DNA from: Streptomyces formicae
GTDB lineage: Bacteria > Actinomycetota > Actinomycetes > Streptomycetales > Streptomycetaceae
Direction of reading: 5' to 3'
Length of the DNA: 64,000 nt
Assembly (NCBI RefSeq): GCF_002556545.1
Contig: NZ_CP022685.1
Location: forward strand, 8,906,001-8,970,000
Shown: piece by piece, positions 1-7,821 of the stretch
How the letters are laid out: each line of letters starts with the position of its first letter
How positions within the stretch are numbered: position 1 is the first letter of the stretch
Notes under the pieces: model-generated
Databases searched by the model: none
Seen by the model: the letters and a program-made list of their open reading frames with translations, nothing else
Told to the model about the DNA's origin: nothing
Program-made: the position numbers and the translations under genes

Positions 1-633
1 GAGAGCCTGGACGACTTGAAGCAGGTCGCCGCTCTGGGCCTGGTGAAGGCGGTCGAACGCTTCGAGCCCGAGCGCGGCGCGTTCGAATCGTACGCGGTGC
101 CCACCATCACCGGTGAGTTGCGCAGGCACTTCCGTGATCACGGCTGGGACGTCCGTGTCCCGCGCCGCGTCAAGGACCTGCGCAACAAGGTCCGTTCCGC
201 GCGCCGTGAGCTGCTCGACCAACCCGGTCACGGGAGTGAACCCACCATGGAAGACATCGCGGCGCGGGCCGGGCTGTCCCTGGAGGAGGTCCGCCACGGC
301 ATGGAAGCGATGGACAGCTACAGCACTCTGTCCCTGGACGCCGAGACGAGCTCGGCCACAGGGGGGTTCAGCCTCGCCGACACCCTCGGCAAGCCGGAGG
401 CGGCCTACGACCTGATCGCTGACCGGGAAGCCGCCAAGGAGGGACTGCGCACGCTCCCTGAGCGCGAGCGCGAGATCCTCTACCTGCGCTACTTCGAGGA
501 CATGACCCAGGCCAGCATCGCGGAGAAGGTCGGCTGCTCCCAGATGCATGTCTCCCGCCTGATCACGCGCAGCTGTGCGCAGGTCCGCGAGCATGCCCTC
601 CAGGGCGTCGACGCGTATCCGCAAGCTGCCTGA
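1..633 (+). CDS. RNA polymerase sigma factor, SigB/SigF/SigG family (5' end outside window)
   Basis: A stress- or development-type alternative sigma factor that would direct RNA polymerase to its own promoter class. The frame is open from base 1, so the N-terminus lies outside the window and 210 residues are visible. They show the end of region 2 (QVAALGLVKAVERF, then TITGELRRHFRDHGWDVRVPR), a region 3 helix set (EDIAARAGLSLEEV) and region 4 with its helix-turn-helix (LPEREREILYLRYFEDMTQ, then GCSQMHVSRLITRS). The region 2 motif FRDHGWDVRVPR is typical of the SigB/SigF group. Any anti-sigma gene upstream is out of view. The gene runs towards the CBS gene, with a strong hairpin between them. 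Confidence 0.93.
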   Translation, partial: ESLDDLKQVAALGLVKAVERFEPERGAFESYAVPTITGELRRHFRDHGWDVRVPRRVKDLRNKVRSARRELLDQPGHGSEPTMEDIAARAGLSLEEVRHGMEAMDSYSTLSLDAETSSATGGFSLADTLGKPEAAYDLIADREAAKEGLRTLPEREREILYLRYFEDMTQASIAEKVGCSQMHVSRLITRSCAQVREHALQGVDAYPQAA

Positions 634-711
634 GAGAGCCGACCTGAGAGAGCCGAAGAGCTGACGCGGGCGGTTGGTTGAGGGAAATCGCGCCAACAAC
701 GTCCAGCCGGT

Positions 712-737
712 GTGCCGGGCCCTCCGGGGCCCGGCAC
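712..737. terminator. Perfect 11-bp hairpin between convergent genes
   Basis: The arms GTGCCGGGCCC and GGGCCCGGCAC flank a 4-nt loop, without a T tract. It lies between the sigma factor stop (633) and the convergent CBS gene stop (771), so it probably terminates both transcripts, as U-less GC hairpins do in Streptomyces. Confidence 0.7.
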
Positions 738-740
738 GTC

Positions 741-783
741 GGTGGATCAGTTGGTGGATCAGCCGGTGGATCAATCGGTGGAC
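741..783. repeat. 12-bp tandem repeat, about 3.6 units
   Basis: Units starting GGTGGATCA recur at 741, 753, 765 and (partial) 777, exactly 12 bp apart. The array runs over the stop codon of the CBS gene at 771, so the last units encode its C-terminus. It looks like a slippage array, and no function is evident. Confidence 0.6.
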
Positions 784-1187
784 AGGGCTTCGATCAGCCG
801 TCCTGCCTCCGGATCCTTCAGGGCACGGGCGGTGTCGGCGAGGGCGACCATGCCGACCAGGGCGTTGCCGTCGATGACGGGCAGTCGGCGGACCTTGTGC
901 CGGGTCATGGTGGCGAAGATCTCGTCCGTGTCGTCGTCCGCGCCGATGGTGACGGCTTCTCCCTGCGCAAGGGTGCCGGTCTCGACTTCGCCGGGGTCGA
1001 GTCCTGCGCCGAGGACCTTGACCACGATGTCGCGGTCGGTGACCACGCCGATGAGACGGTTGTCGTCACCGCAGATGGGCAGCGCGCCGACCTGGAGGTC
1101 CTTCAGTTTGCGCGCTGCCGCAAGGGCGGTCTCGTGTGCCCCGACGCACTGCGCGCCGCCGGTCATGATCTCTCGTGCCGTAGTCAT
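771..1187 (-). CDS. CBS-domain pair protein
   Basis: A 138-residue protein made of two CBS domains, a fold that usually binds adenosine nucleotides and senses energy or redox state. The start MTTAREIMTGG fits the family, in which REIMT opens the first CBS motif. The second repeat ends with TRHKVRRLPVIDGNALVGMVAL, shortened here to TRHKVRRLPVIDG. The ATG at 1187 was preferred over open frame extending to 1367 because a purine-rich AAGGGA lies just upstream and homology starts there. Stand-alone CBS pairs of this size are common beside stress regulators. It is divergent from the ANTAR gene at 1388 and convergent with the sigma factor. Confidence 0.88.
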   Translation of the reverse strand: MTTAREIMTGGAQCVGAHETALAAARKLKDLQVGALPICGDDNRLIGVVTDRDIVVKVLGAGLDPGEVETGTLAQGEAVTIGADDDTDEIFATMTRHKVRRLPVIDGNALVGMVALADTARALKDPEAGRLIEALSTD

Positions 1188-1277
1188 GGTGAACGCTGTC
1201 CCTTCTTCGCGTGGGGAACTCCCGGTGCCCGGGACCGGGAACGGTCCGGTACGGGTAGCCGGATCGACAGGGGACGA

Positions 1278-1296
1278 AACAGGCACAGGGCCTGTT
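1278..1296. promoter_or_regulatory. Inverted repeat in the CBS/ANTAR divergent region
   Basis: AACAGGC and GCCTGTT arms are separated by 5 nt. It lies between the divergent CBS gene (start 1187) and the ANTAR gene (start 1388). It could be an operator or a leader hairpin, and the sequence alone does not decide. Confidence 0.3.
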
Positions 1297-1387
1297 CGTC
1301 GGCCAAAGGCCAGTTGACGGAGATAGTCGCAGCTCGGCAGATTGAGGCCGACTCGCATCGGCACCACACCCGCACCGGAGAGACAGA

Positions 1388-1732
1388 GTGAGTGATCATG
1401 AAGAGACAGCGAAGACCGCAGAGACCGTCGCTCGACTCGAGGAAGAGGTCGATCACTTGAGGAAGGCCGTAGATTCTCACGCCACGGTCGACCAAGCGAT
1501 CGGCATCGTCGTCGCCCTGGGACAAGTCACCCCCGAACAGGGGTGGGATGTTCTGCAAGAGGTGTCGCAGCACACCAACATCAAGCTCCGCTCCATCGCG
1601 GACCTCATCGTGACGTGGGGCCAGAACGGGGAACTCCCCGCTGAAGTACAGGCCGAGCTCGGTGCGAGTCTGGCTCGGCGCTCGGAAGGCCCTCCATCGG
1701 AAGGCCCCCCATCGGCGGGTTCTCCCGCCTGA
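1388..1732 (+). CDS. ANTAR-domain protein
   Basis: A 114-residue protein with a short N-terminal coiled segment (VARLEEEVDHLRKAVDS), then an ANTAR domain (VDQAIGIVVALGQVTPEQGW, then LQEVSQHTNIKLRSIADLIV). ANTAR domains bind paired stem-loops in nascent RNA and prevent termination. No receiver or GAF sensor domain is present, so it would need a partner for signal input. The GTG start is preceded by GGAG at 7 nt. The C-terminus is a Pro/Ser/Gly tail with the tripled motif (S)EGPPS. Its neighbours, a sigma factor and a CBS protein, suggest a stress-response cluster. Confidence 0.88.
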   Translation: MSDHEETAKTAETVARLEEEVDHLRKAVDSHATVDQAIGIVVALGQVTPEQGWDVLQEVSQHTNIKLRSIADLIVTWGQNGELPAEVQAELGASLARRSEGPPSEGPPSAGSPA

Positions 1733-1759
1733 GGGACGAGCCCGCTTCTGCCCCGGGTC

Positions 1760-1785
1760 GCAGGGAGGCGCCGCCGCCTCCCTGC
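1760..1785 (+). terminator. Perfect 11-bp hairpin after the ANTAR gene
   Basis: GCAGGGAGGCG and CGCCTCCCTGC flank a 4-nt loop 27 nt after the ANTAR stop codon. There is no T tract, which is usual for Streptomyces terminators. Confidence 0.7.
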
Positions 1786-1800
1786 AACGTCGGCGGCCCT

Positions 1801-1863
1801 CAGTTCACACGTACGTGGCCCCAGTTCGCACGAACGCGGACCCAGTTCACACGTACACCGCAG
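1801..1863. repeat. Three direct repeats with exact 21-bp spacing
   Basis: CAGTTCACACGTAC (1801), CAGTTCGCACGAAC (1822) and CAGTTCACACGTAC (1843) each open a 21-bp unit. Twenty-one base pairs is two helical turns, so all three boxes face the same side of the DNA. The first unit contains the palindrome CACGTACGTG. The array sits between the ANTAR terminator and the secreted protein gene at 2018, about 155 bp upstream of its start, a plausible place for a regulator-binding array. Confidence 0.6.
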
Positions 1864-2017
1864 CACGTTCTCCCCGGCCCTCCTCGACGAGTCAGTCCGT
1901 GGCCGACGGCCGTACAACCCTTCGGCTCCACCACGGGTCTCTTGTTCGCCGGCTGACCACCCCACCTCCGCTTTTTCACTCACACCTTCCCTCGGCTCAC
2001 AAGGAACCCCAACACCC

Positions 2018-3385
2018 ATGCGCATCCGCACAACCACCTCGCTCGCCACCTTCCTGGTGGCGGGCCTCGTCCCCCTCGCCCTGCCCGCCACGGCGGCAAG
2101 TGCCGCACCGGCGAAGCACGGCGACGACTTCAACGGCGACGGCTATCGCGACTACGCGTACTCGAGCTTCAGCGCCAGAGGGGGCGGCGGCGTCACCGTG
2201 GTCTTCGGGACCGCCACCGGGCCCGGCTCCAGACAGCAGCGCATCACCCAGACGAGCTCCGGCGTGCCCGGCACCGACGAGGCCGACGACATGTTCGGCG
2301 AGGTCCGGGCCGCCGCGGACTTCGACGGTGACGGATACGGCGACCTCGCGGTGGCGGCGACCGGCGAGGACGGCTCGCACGGCGCCGACCAGGGCGCCGT
2401 GACCCTCCTGTGGGGCTCCGCGTCCGGCCTGTCCAAGGGCACGACCCTCCCGAACAAGAACCCGGGCCGCAACAACTACATGGGCAAGGACCTGGCGACC
2501 GGCGACTTCAACGGCGACGGCAAGCAGGACCTGGCCGTCATCAACGAATCCATGACGTACGTCTACCGCGGCCCGCTCAAGCGCACCGGTACCACCGGCA
2601 CGGTGACCAAGCTCGACAAGACGACGTCCTTCTACGCCTCGGCCCTGATCTCCGGCAAGGTCAACGGCGACAAGAAGACCGACCTCGCGATCATCGGCGA
2701 CGTGGTCGGCTCCGAGAAGATCGCGTCCGACGCCTGGTTCATCAAGGGCGGCGCGACCTCGCTCACCCCGGGCAAGAGCCTGCGCCTGGAGTCCCAGCCA
2801 GGCAACGGCGGCAGCTCCGAGCGCGGCGGCGACGGTGTCATCGCCGACTTCGACAAGGACGGCTACGGCGACATCGCCATCGGCACGTCCCTCTACTCGA
2901 AGCACAAGGGCCGCGTCAGCGTCTGGTACGGCGCCTCCGGCGGCCCGTCGCGAAGCGCCCGCCTCACCCAGTCGACGAGCGGTGTCGCAGGCACCCCGGA
3001 AAACCACGACGAGTTCGGCTCATCCGTCTCGGCGGGTGACGTCAACGGCGACGGCTACGCGGATCTCGCGGTCGGCGTGCGGGGCGAGGAGATCGACGGT
3101 CAGGAGTACGCGGGCGGCGTGCACGTCTTCAAGGGCCGTACGAGCGGCCTGTCCGGTGCCGGTTCACAGTGGTTCGCCCGCAACACCCCTGGCGTACCCG
3201 GCCCGTTGACGGCCGACGACCAGTTCGGCGGCCTGGTACGGCTGCGCGACACGAACGGTGACGGAAAGGCCGACCTGCATGTGAGCGCCGTCGACGCTCT
3301 GCGGCTGCCCGGCTCGGCCGGCGGCATCACCACGGCGGGCGCGACGGGGTACGACGCGGCACCGATCGACGGCTTCCTGCAATAG
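2018..3385 (+). CDS. Secreted FG-GAP/VCBS repeat protein (integrin-like beta-propeller)
   Basis: A 455-residue exported protein. A Sec-type signal peptide (MRIRTTTSLATFLVAG, hydrophobic to about residue 28, cleavage near ASA) is followed by seven calcium-binding repeats of the form DxNGDGxxDLAV near residues 37, 101, 163, 214, 277, 341 and 411. FG-GAP repeats fold into a seven-bladed propeller, which matches the count seen. Such proteins are usually extracellular or cell-wall bound. No catalytic domain is visible, so a binding role is inferred. It is transcribed alone after the 21-bp repeat array and is convergent with the protease gene. Confidence 0.9.
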   Translation: MRIRTTTSLATFLVAGLVPLALPATAASAAPAKHGDDFNGDGYRDYAYSSFSARGGGGVTVVFGTATGPGSRQQRITQTSSGVPGTDEADDMFGEVRAAADFDGDGYGDLAVAATGEDGSHGADQGAVTLLWGSASGLSKGTTLPNKNPGRNNYMGKDLATGDFNGDGKQDLAVINESMTYVYRGPLKRTGTTGTVTKLDKTTSFYASALISGKVNGDKKTDLAIIGDVVGSEKIASDAWFIKGGATSLTPGKSLRLESQPGNGGSSERGGDGVIADFDKDGYGDIAIGTSLYSKHKGRVSVWYGASGGPSRSARLTQSTSGVAGTPENHDEFGSSVSAGDVNGDGYADLAVGVRGEEIDGQEYAGGVHVFKGRTSGLSGAGSQWFARNTPGVPGPLTADDQFGGLVRLRDTNGDGKADLHVSAVDALRLPGSAGGITTAGATGYDAAPIDGFLQ

Positions 3386-3395
3386 ACACCCGCCC

Positions 3396-3433
3396 GCCGT
3401 CCCGCGCCGCACCCCGCCGAGCGCGCGGACGGC
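3396..3433. terminator. Hairpin between convergent genes
   Basis: GCCGTCC plus CGCG pairs with CGCG plus GGACGGC across a loop, between the stops at 3385 and 3470 of two convergent genes. It is a probable bidirectional terminator. Confidence 0.5.
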
Positions 3434-3469
3434 GAGGTGGGCCCCAACTGCACGCGGTGAACGGAGGGT

Positions 3470-4438
3470 TCAGGAGGTCTGGGCCTTGTCGTACAGGGCC
3501 TTGGCCTCGTTGCCGAAGTACGGGCCGAACATCCTGTTGGGCAGGAAGGTGTAGCCGAAGCTGTTCACCGACGCCTGCAGCCCGGTCCCCGCGGACTCGT
3601 TGAACGAGGTGAACCAGGGGCCGCCGCTGGAGCCGCCCGTCATGTTGCAGCCGAGGCCGTGGTCCTTGGTCATGCCGAGGGGGTCCTTGCCCGCGGTGCC
3701 GCTGCAGTAGATCAGCTTCTTCCCGTCGTACGGGGCCGCGGCGGGATAGCCGAAGGCGTACATCGCCCTGCCGTAGGCGCCGTTGAACTCCACGCCCTGC
3801 GCGCCGACCGTGTCCGCGAGCTTCTTGCCGTTCAGCGGGGCGACGACGGCCGCGCCGACGTCGTAGTTGATGTCCTCCCGCGCCGCCCACTGGTCGGTGG
3901 CGAGGGTCTTGGTGGCGGACCACTGGCCGTAGGGGGCCTGGCCGTCGTTGTAGGCGGGAACGAAGACCCAGTTGGTGTGCCAGGCGCCCTTGTACTTCAC
4001 GCAGTGCCCGGCGGTCAGCACGGTCGAGCCGTTCTGGCTGGTGACCGAGGACCCTGAACAGGACGCCGTACGCCCCTCGAAGGTGAAGAACACCCGCCCG
4101 GTGGTCTTCACCACGGCACCGCCGCCCGTCCAGGGGCCGCCCGGCTGCGGGATCGCGGTCGGTGAGACGACGCTTCGCCGGGCTCCGGGGGCAGGCGTCT
4201 TGAGTCCCTTGAGCTCCTTGAGCGCCTTCGCGCCGGAGCGGGAGAGGTCCAGGTCGAGCGGCGTGGCGTGGCGCATCCGCTCAGCGGTCCAGAACCCCTT
4301 GTCCGCCGTGTGCTGCCGGAACGACGTGGCGGAGGGAGCCGCGCTCGCGGTGGCTGCCGCGGTGGCTGCTGTGAGAGATCCGCTCAACAGGCTGCCGACG
4401 GCCAACAGAACGGCTGTGGTGGTGCGTTGGAGTCTCAC
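3470..4438 (-). CDS. Secreted trypsin-like serine protease (S1 family)
   Basis: A 322-residue exported protease. A signal peptide rich in Ala (AVLLAVGSLLSGSLTAATAA) is followed by a propeptide-like stretch to about residue 110, then the catalytic domain. The triad is visible: His in VLTAGHC, Asp in INYDVGAAVV and Ser in GGSSGGPW. Cysteines in ASCSGSS and TAGHC, and in IYCSG and LGCNM, can form the usual disulfides. The GTG start has AAGGAG 7 nt upstream. The fold resembles the V8/glutamyl endopeptidase-like branch more than the streptogrisins, which is an inference from spacing. It is monocistronic. Confidence 0.9.
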   Translation of the reverse strand: MRLQRTTTAVLLAVGSLLSGSLTAATAAATASAAPSATSFRQHTADKGFWTAERMRHATPLDLDLSRSGAKALKELKGLKTPAPGARRSVVSPTAIPQPGGPWTGGGAVVKTTGRVFFTFEGRTASCSGSSVTSQNGSTVLTAGHCVKYKGAWHTNWVFVPAYNDGQAPYGQWSATKTLATDQWAAREDINYDVGAAVVAPLNGKKLADTVGAQGVEFNGAYGRAMYAFGYPAAAPYDGKKLIYCSGTAGKDPLGMTKDHGLGCNMTGGSSGGPWFTSFNESAGTGLQASVNSFGYTFLPNRMFGPYFGNEAKALYDKAQTS

Positions 4439-4620
4439 GCGTGTCTCCTTCTGCCGCAGTGGGGATGAGCCGGTCTGGCTGTGCGGTGCGGATCGACGTG
4501 CGAGTGGCAGCGTGCAGGAACGCTCGGGTGCGGGTCAATACGCTTACCCGCCGCCCCTGAACGAGCCGCCCCGCCCAGTCCCCTCCTCGGAACCTTCGGC
4601 GGGGGTTCGAAGGCAGGGCC

Positions 4621-4773
4621 CTAACGTTTTCCTGGTGTATACAGGCGCGCCTTTGCCACGATGCGACGGGCGTCAGCACGCATCTGCCGTGCGTCCTCCT
4701 GCTGCTGTCGGGCACGCTGCGTTGCCTCACGGCAGCGTGCGCCGATCTCCTTCAGAAGGATCAGACTTTCCAT
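4621..4773 (-). CDS. Small Arg/Gln-rich helical protein of unknown function
   Basis: A 50-residue protein that I do not recognise. It is almost wholly helical and charged (EIGARCREATQRARQQQEDA), with a coiled-coil look and a basic C-terminus. The ATG at 4773 was chosen. A GTG at 4788 preceded by AGGGGG would add five residues and is equally possible. It lies 76 nt downstream of the STAS gene on the same strand, so the two are probably co-transcribed. The second copy of the STAS locus near 32 kb has no equivalent. Confidence 0.45.
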   Translation of the reverse strand: MESLILLKEIGARCREATQRARQQQEDARQMRADARRIVAKARLYTPGKR

Positions 4774-4843
4774 GTCCGACGGTTCCACGGTGCCCCCTGG
4801 GGTCCGGTCGCGCCGGGCACGGGCCAAGCGATGTGAGTGTCTC

Positions 4844-5688
4844 GGCGGGTCAGGACTCCTCCAGGCGTACGGTCGCGATCTCGTTCCAGCCACGGGCGGC
4901 GGTCCGCTCCCTCAGTTCGAGGTCGGCGTTGGCCCTGACGAGCAGACATTGGGGCGGCGCGAGACGGCGGGCCAGGACGGTCAGGATGTCGAGGATGGCG
5001 TTCGAGATGAAGCGGACGTCGGTGAGATCCAGGACGATCTCATCGGTGCGTGCCGCCTCTTCGGTCAGGACCAGGGCCAGGGGGCCGCGGTGGGAGCTGA
5101 AGACCTCGCCCCGCAGACGCACACCGGGGGTGTCGTACAGGGGCAGCATGAGCAGGAGTTCGTCGGCGAAGTAGCCGCGCATTGCTTCTCCCAGGGACTT
5201 GGGAAGGCACCGCTGCAAAGCGGGAAGGCGGCGACAGGGGGGAAGCCGTGGCGGGCCAGACGCGGTGCTGTGTGGCGAGCTCAGAGTCCCGCTGGTAGCT
5301 GCCGCTGGCGAGAGGGCCCCAACCTGGGCCCGAGGGAACGCCGGTAGGTCGGATGCCGCGCTAACAGCAACCCATCGACCACGGACTGTTTCCAGCGTAC
5401 CGCCGTACGTGCTCTCTCGGAAGGGGCACCCCGGATCAATGCCGCCCTGTGTGGCCTGCCGAATCGTTCGGCCTGGCACGGGAATTGGCGCGACCGCCTG
5501 TCCTGGCGGCAGCAGGACCCAAGTAGTCAGATATGTGCCCGTGGCAAAGTTCTGGGGCTGTCCGGCCCCTGTCCCGGAGGGCTGCTGCGGAGTAGACACA
5601 CGAAGTACAGCGAGACGGCCTGGACCCCGGCGGCGCCGCTTGCGACTGTGGCTCCCTCGCGGTCGCCCGCAGGTCGCCCGGGAGGGCG
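4844..5688. repeat. Long direct repeat, copy 1 (STAS gene plus leader)
   Basis: About 845 bp that reappear in the same orientation at 32078-32863 with roughly 85-90% identity by eye. It covers the whole STAS gene (4850-5182) and about 500 bp of non-coding leader. Copy 2 lacks about 60 bp around the start codon. Similarity stops sharply at both ends, so a segmental duplication is inferred. Confidence 0.85.
4850..5182 (-). CDS. STAS-domain protein (anti-sigma factor antagonist-like)
   Basis: A 110-residue stand-alone STAS-like domain. The core DEIVLDLTDVRFISNAILDIL has the beta-strand, loop and helix of SpoIIAA/BldG-type antagonists, with Ser in FISNAIL at the usual phosphorylation position. 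The ATG at 5182 is supported by GGGAG at 6 nt. The open frame continues far upstream, but that part has no start with a ribosome site and reads as leader. Such proteins bind anti-sigma kinases and release a sigma factor. No cognate kinase is adjacent. An unusually long conserved leader precedes it. Confidence 0.75.
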   Translation of the reverse strand: MRGYFADELLLMLPLYDTPGVRLRGEVFSSHRGPLALVLTEEAARTDEIVLDLTDVRFISNAILDILTVLARRLAPPQCLLVRANADLELRERTAARGWNEIATVRLEES

Positions 5689-5986
5689 TTCCGGCACAGG
5701 CTGGGCCGTGACCGGGGCGGTAGCTGCCACGGAGGTGGCTGTGCGGCTGCGTGCGCCCCGCGGGGCAGCTCCCCACCGTCCTGCGGGACGCACTCCCTCG
5801 ACGGGCGCCCAGGGGACGCGGGATTCCCCTGTTCGACGCAGCGCCCGGAGGGGGCCGGTGTAGATCCTGGGGAACGACTTCCCTGACAGGCCGACGTAAT
5901 GCGGAAACGAAAGCCCCTCCTTGAGAACCCCACTCGGAAGCTCCGACGGGGGTTGCCAGGCCGGTTTCACGGCGAGCAACGCACAG
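5183..5986 (-). other. About 800 bp without a convincing gene; conserved leader of the STAS gene
   Basis: Bases 5183-5688 are conserved in the copy at 32.4-32.86 kb although they carry no good coding frame. They include a GC-rich foldable stretch with GGGCCCAGGTTGGGGCC near 5309-5325 on the minus strand. A long untranslated leader or a structured regulatory RNA for the STAS gene is possible. Bases 5689-5986 show nothing I can identify. Confidence 0.4.
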
Positions 5987-6462
5987 TCAGCGGAACAGGC
6001 GGAAGAACCCGCGCACCTGCTCGACCAGCGACTCCGGTTGCTCCAGCGCGGCGAAGTGGCCACCACGCGGCAGCTCCTGGAACCAGCGCAGGTCGGTGAA
6101 CCGCAGCTCGGCCTCCCGCCTCGACGGGCGGGTGATGTCGCGCGGGTAGACCGAAAGACCGGACGGCGCGGTCACCTTGTCCCGGAAGTCGGCGAAGCTC
6201 TCCCAGTACAGGCGCGCCGACGACGTGGCCGACGCGGTGAACCAATAGACCGAGATCTCGTCGAGGATCGTCCGCCGCGACAACGCGTCCTCGGGATGGC
6301 CGTCGTTGTCCGTCCACGCCCAGAACTTCTCGGCGATCCAGGCGGCCTGTCCCGCCGGGGAGTCGGTGAGGCCGTAGCCGAGCGTCTGCGGCCGGGTCGC
6401 CTGGATCGCCGAGTACCCCCGGCCGGTGCGCTGCATCTCCTTCTCGGCCTCGATACCGGAGT
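5987..6462 (-). pseudogene. Remnant of an epoxide hydrolase-type alpha/beta hydrolase (C-terminal part only)
   Basis: About 155 codons match the C-terminal part of the EphN-like epoxide hydrolase family: the cap/lid motif RPQTLGYGLTDSPAGQAAWI, then SVYWFTASATSSARLYWES and the catalytic His context LPRGGHFAALEQP. Family members are about 380 residues. The N-terminal half with the HGWP oxyanion motif and the nucleophile Asp is missing. The frame upstream of 6462 stays open but no longer resembles the family. A 5' deletion is inferred, and the fragment should be inactive. Confidence 0.75.
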
Positions 6463-6795
6463 CGGCGCAGCCCGCGTTGAGCGTCGGCACCTGGCCCTGC
6501 CGGGCCGGGCAGGTTCCGGCGTTTCGCCCGCGCCCGCCTTCGGCGAACTCCCGCTGGCCGCCGGGGCTTTCGTCGCAAAGCGGTCTTGTAGAGATGTGAT
6601 GGTCAGGTGTGACTGGTGTGATGATCCAGCTGTTCACGAAGTGTGAGTACGCGCCTGTGCTTTTCTCCCCCTCAGAGCGTCCCGCCTCGGCACGCACGCT
6701 GAGGGCCTGGAAGGCCCCCCGGGGGTGTCCTCCTCGGTCAGCACTCATGGGAAACATCGCGTGTGGTCCGAGTTCCGCACTACCCAGGAGCCGTC
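6463..6795. other. Intergenic stretch between hydrolase remnant and lipase
   Basis: There is no gene here. It contains short reiterated GTGTGA/GATGATC words near 6595-6630 and presumably the lipase promoter, but no promoter boxes that I can assign with confidence. Confidence 0.3.
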
Positions 6796-7749
6796 TTGCA
6801 CATACCCAGATACGTCACCGCCGTCTGTGCCGCCGCCGCGGCGACGGTCTTGGCCACCTCCACGTCCGCGGCGGCGGAGACTGGCCCGACGCAGGACAAC
6901 TTCCTTCCCGCCATGGCCTATTCCATCCTCCGCCTCGACATAGATCCGCCGGGCGCCAACGACTGGAACTGCCGTCCCAGCGCCGCCCATCCGCGTCCGG
7001 TCGTCCTGGTACACGGCACTTACGAGAACCGCTACAACAACTGGGCCCGTATGTCACCCGAGTTGAAGGCTCAGGGCTACTGCGTCTACGCCCTCGACTT
7101 CGGCGACACGGACGATGCGGGGGTGGCTCTCGCTCCCACCGTCAAGGGCTACGGAGACATCAAGAAGTCCTCCAAGGAGCTGGCCGCCTTCGTGGACAAG
7201 GTGCTCGCCGCCAGCGGCTCCCGCCAGGTCGACCTGGTCGGCCACTCCCAGGGCGGGACCCTGTCCCGCTGGTACCTCAAGGCCGACGGTGGCGCGAACA
7301 CGACCGACCCGTCGAAGAACAAGGTCAAGAAGATCGTCCAACTCGGCGCCACCAACCACGGCACCACCATGAGCGGCTTCACGACTCTCGCCGACAAGCT
7401 CCACATTCTGCAATCCGGGGAGAAACCCCTCGGGAAGGCGGGCGTCCAGCAGTACTGGAAATCCGACTTCATCAAGGAACTCAACGCCGACGGGGACACC
7501 GTGCCCGGGGTCGACTACACCGTGATCGCCACGAAGTACGACGAGATCACCACCCCCTGGCAGAGCACGTTCATGACGGCGGGCCCCGGCGCAACGGTGC
7601 AGAACATCACCTTGCAGGAGGGCTGTTCCGTCGACTTCTCGGCCCATCTGAGCATGTCGTACAGCCCGCGTGCGATCGGACTGGTCAAACGGGCCCTGGA
7701 CCCCTCGGCGCCGACGGCGCCCTGTGTGCCGCGGGCGCCCGCCTTCTGA
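6796..7749 (+). CDS. Secreted triacylglycerol lipase/esterase (alpha/beta hydrolase)
   Basis: A 317-residue exported lipase. The TTG start at 6796 has AGGAG at 5 nt and gives a clean signal peptide (HIPRYVTAVCAAAAATVLA, cleavage near SAAA). A GTG at 6763 is less likely. The oxyanion region is VVLVHGTYENRYNNW, the nucleophile elbow is GHSQGG, and the C-terminal part holds an Asp (DYTVIATKYDEITTP) and a His in DFSAHLSMS. This is the EstA/LipA-like Streptomyces lipase family acting on extracellular acyl esters. Three Cys pairs could form disulfides. It is monocistronic. Confidence 0.9.
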   Translation: MHIPRYVTAVCAAAAATVLATSTSAAAETGPTQDNFLPAMAYSILRLDIDPPGANDWNCRPSAAHPRPVVLVHGTYENRYNNWARMSPELKAQGYCVYALDFGDTDDAGVALAPTVKGYGDIKKSSKELAAFVDKVLAASGSRQVDLVGHSQGGTLSRWYLKADGGANTTDPSKNKVKKIVQLGATNHGTTMSGFTTLADKLHILQSGEKPLGKAGVQQYWKSDFIKELNADGDTVPGVDYTVIATKYDEITTPWQSTFMTAGPGATVQNITLQEGCSVDFSAHLSMSYSPRAIGLVKRALDPSAPTAPCVPRAPAF

Positions 7750-7821
7750 TTCCGGCCCGGCGTACTCGCGAACACGGAGCAGCGCCACGGTCTCCTTGCC
7801 CACACCTCGCGGGCGAGGCGT

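Noticed and set aside
1388..1732. ANTAR protein considered as a full response regulator
   Set aside because: No receiver domain precedes the ANTAR domain within the frame.
1801..1863. Regularly spaced repeats considered as a CRISPR array
   Set aside because: Units are too short (14 bp in a 21-bp period), with only 7-bp spacers, and there are no cas genes.
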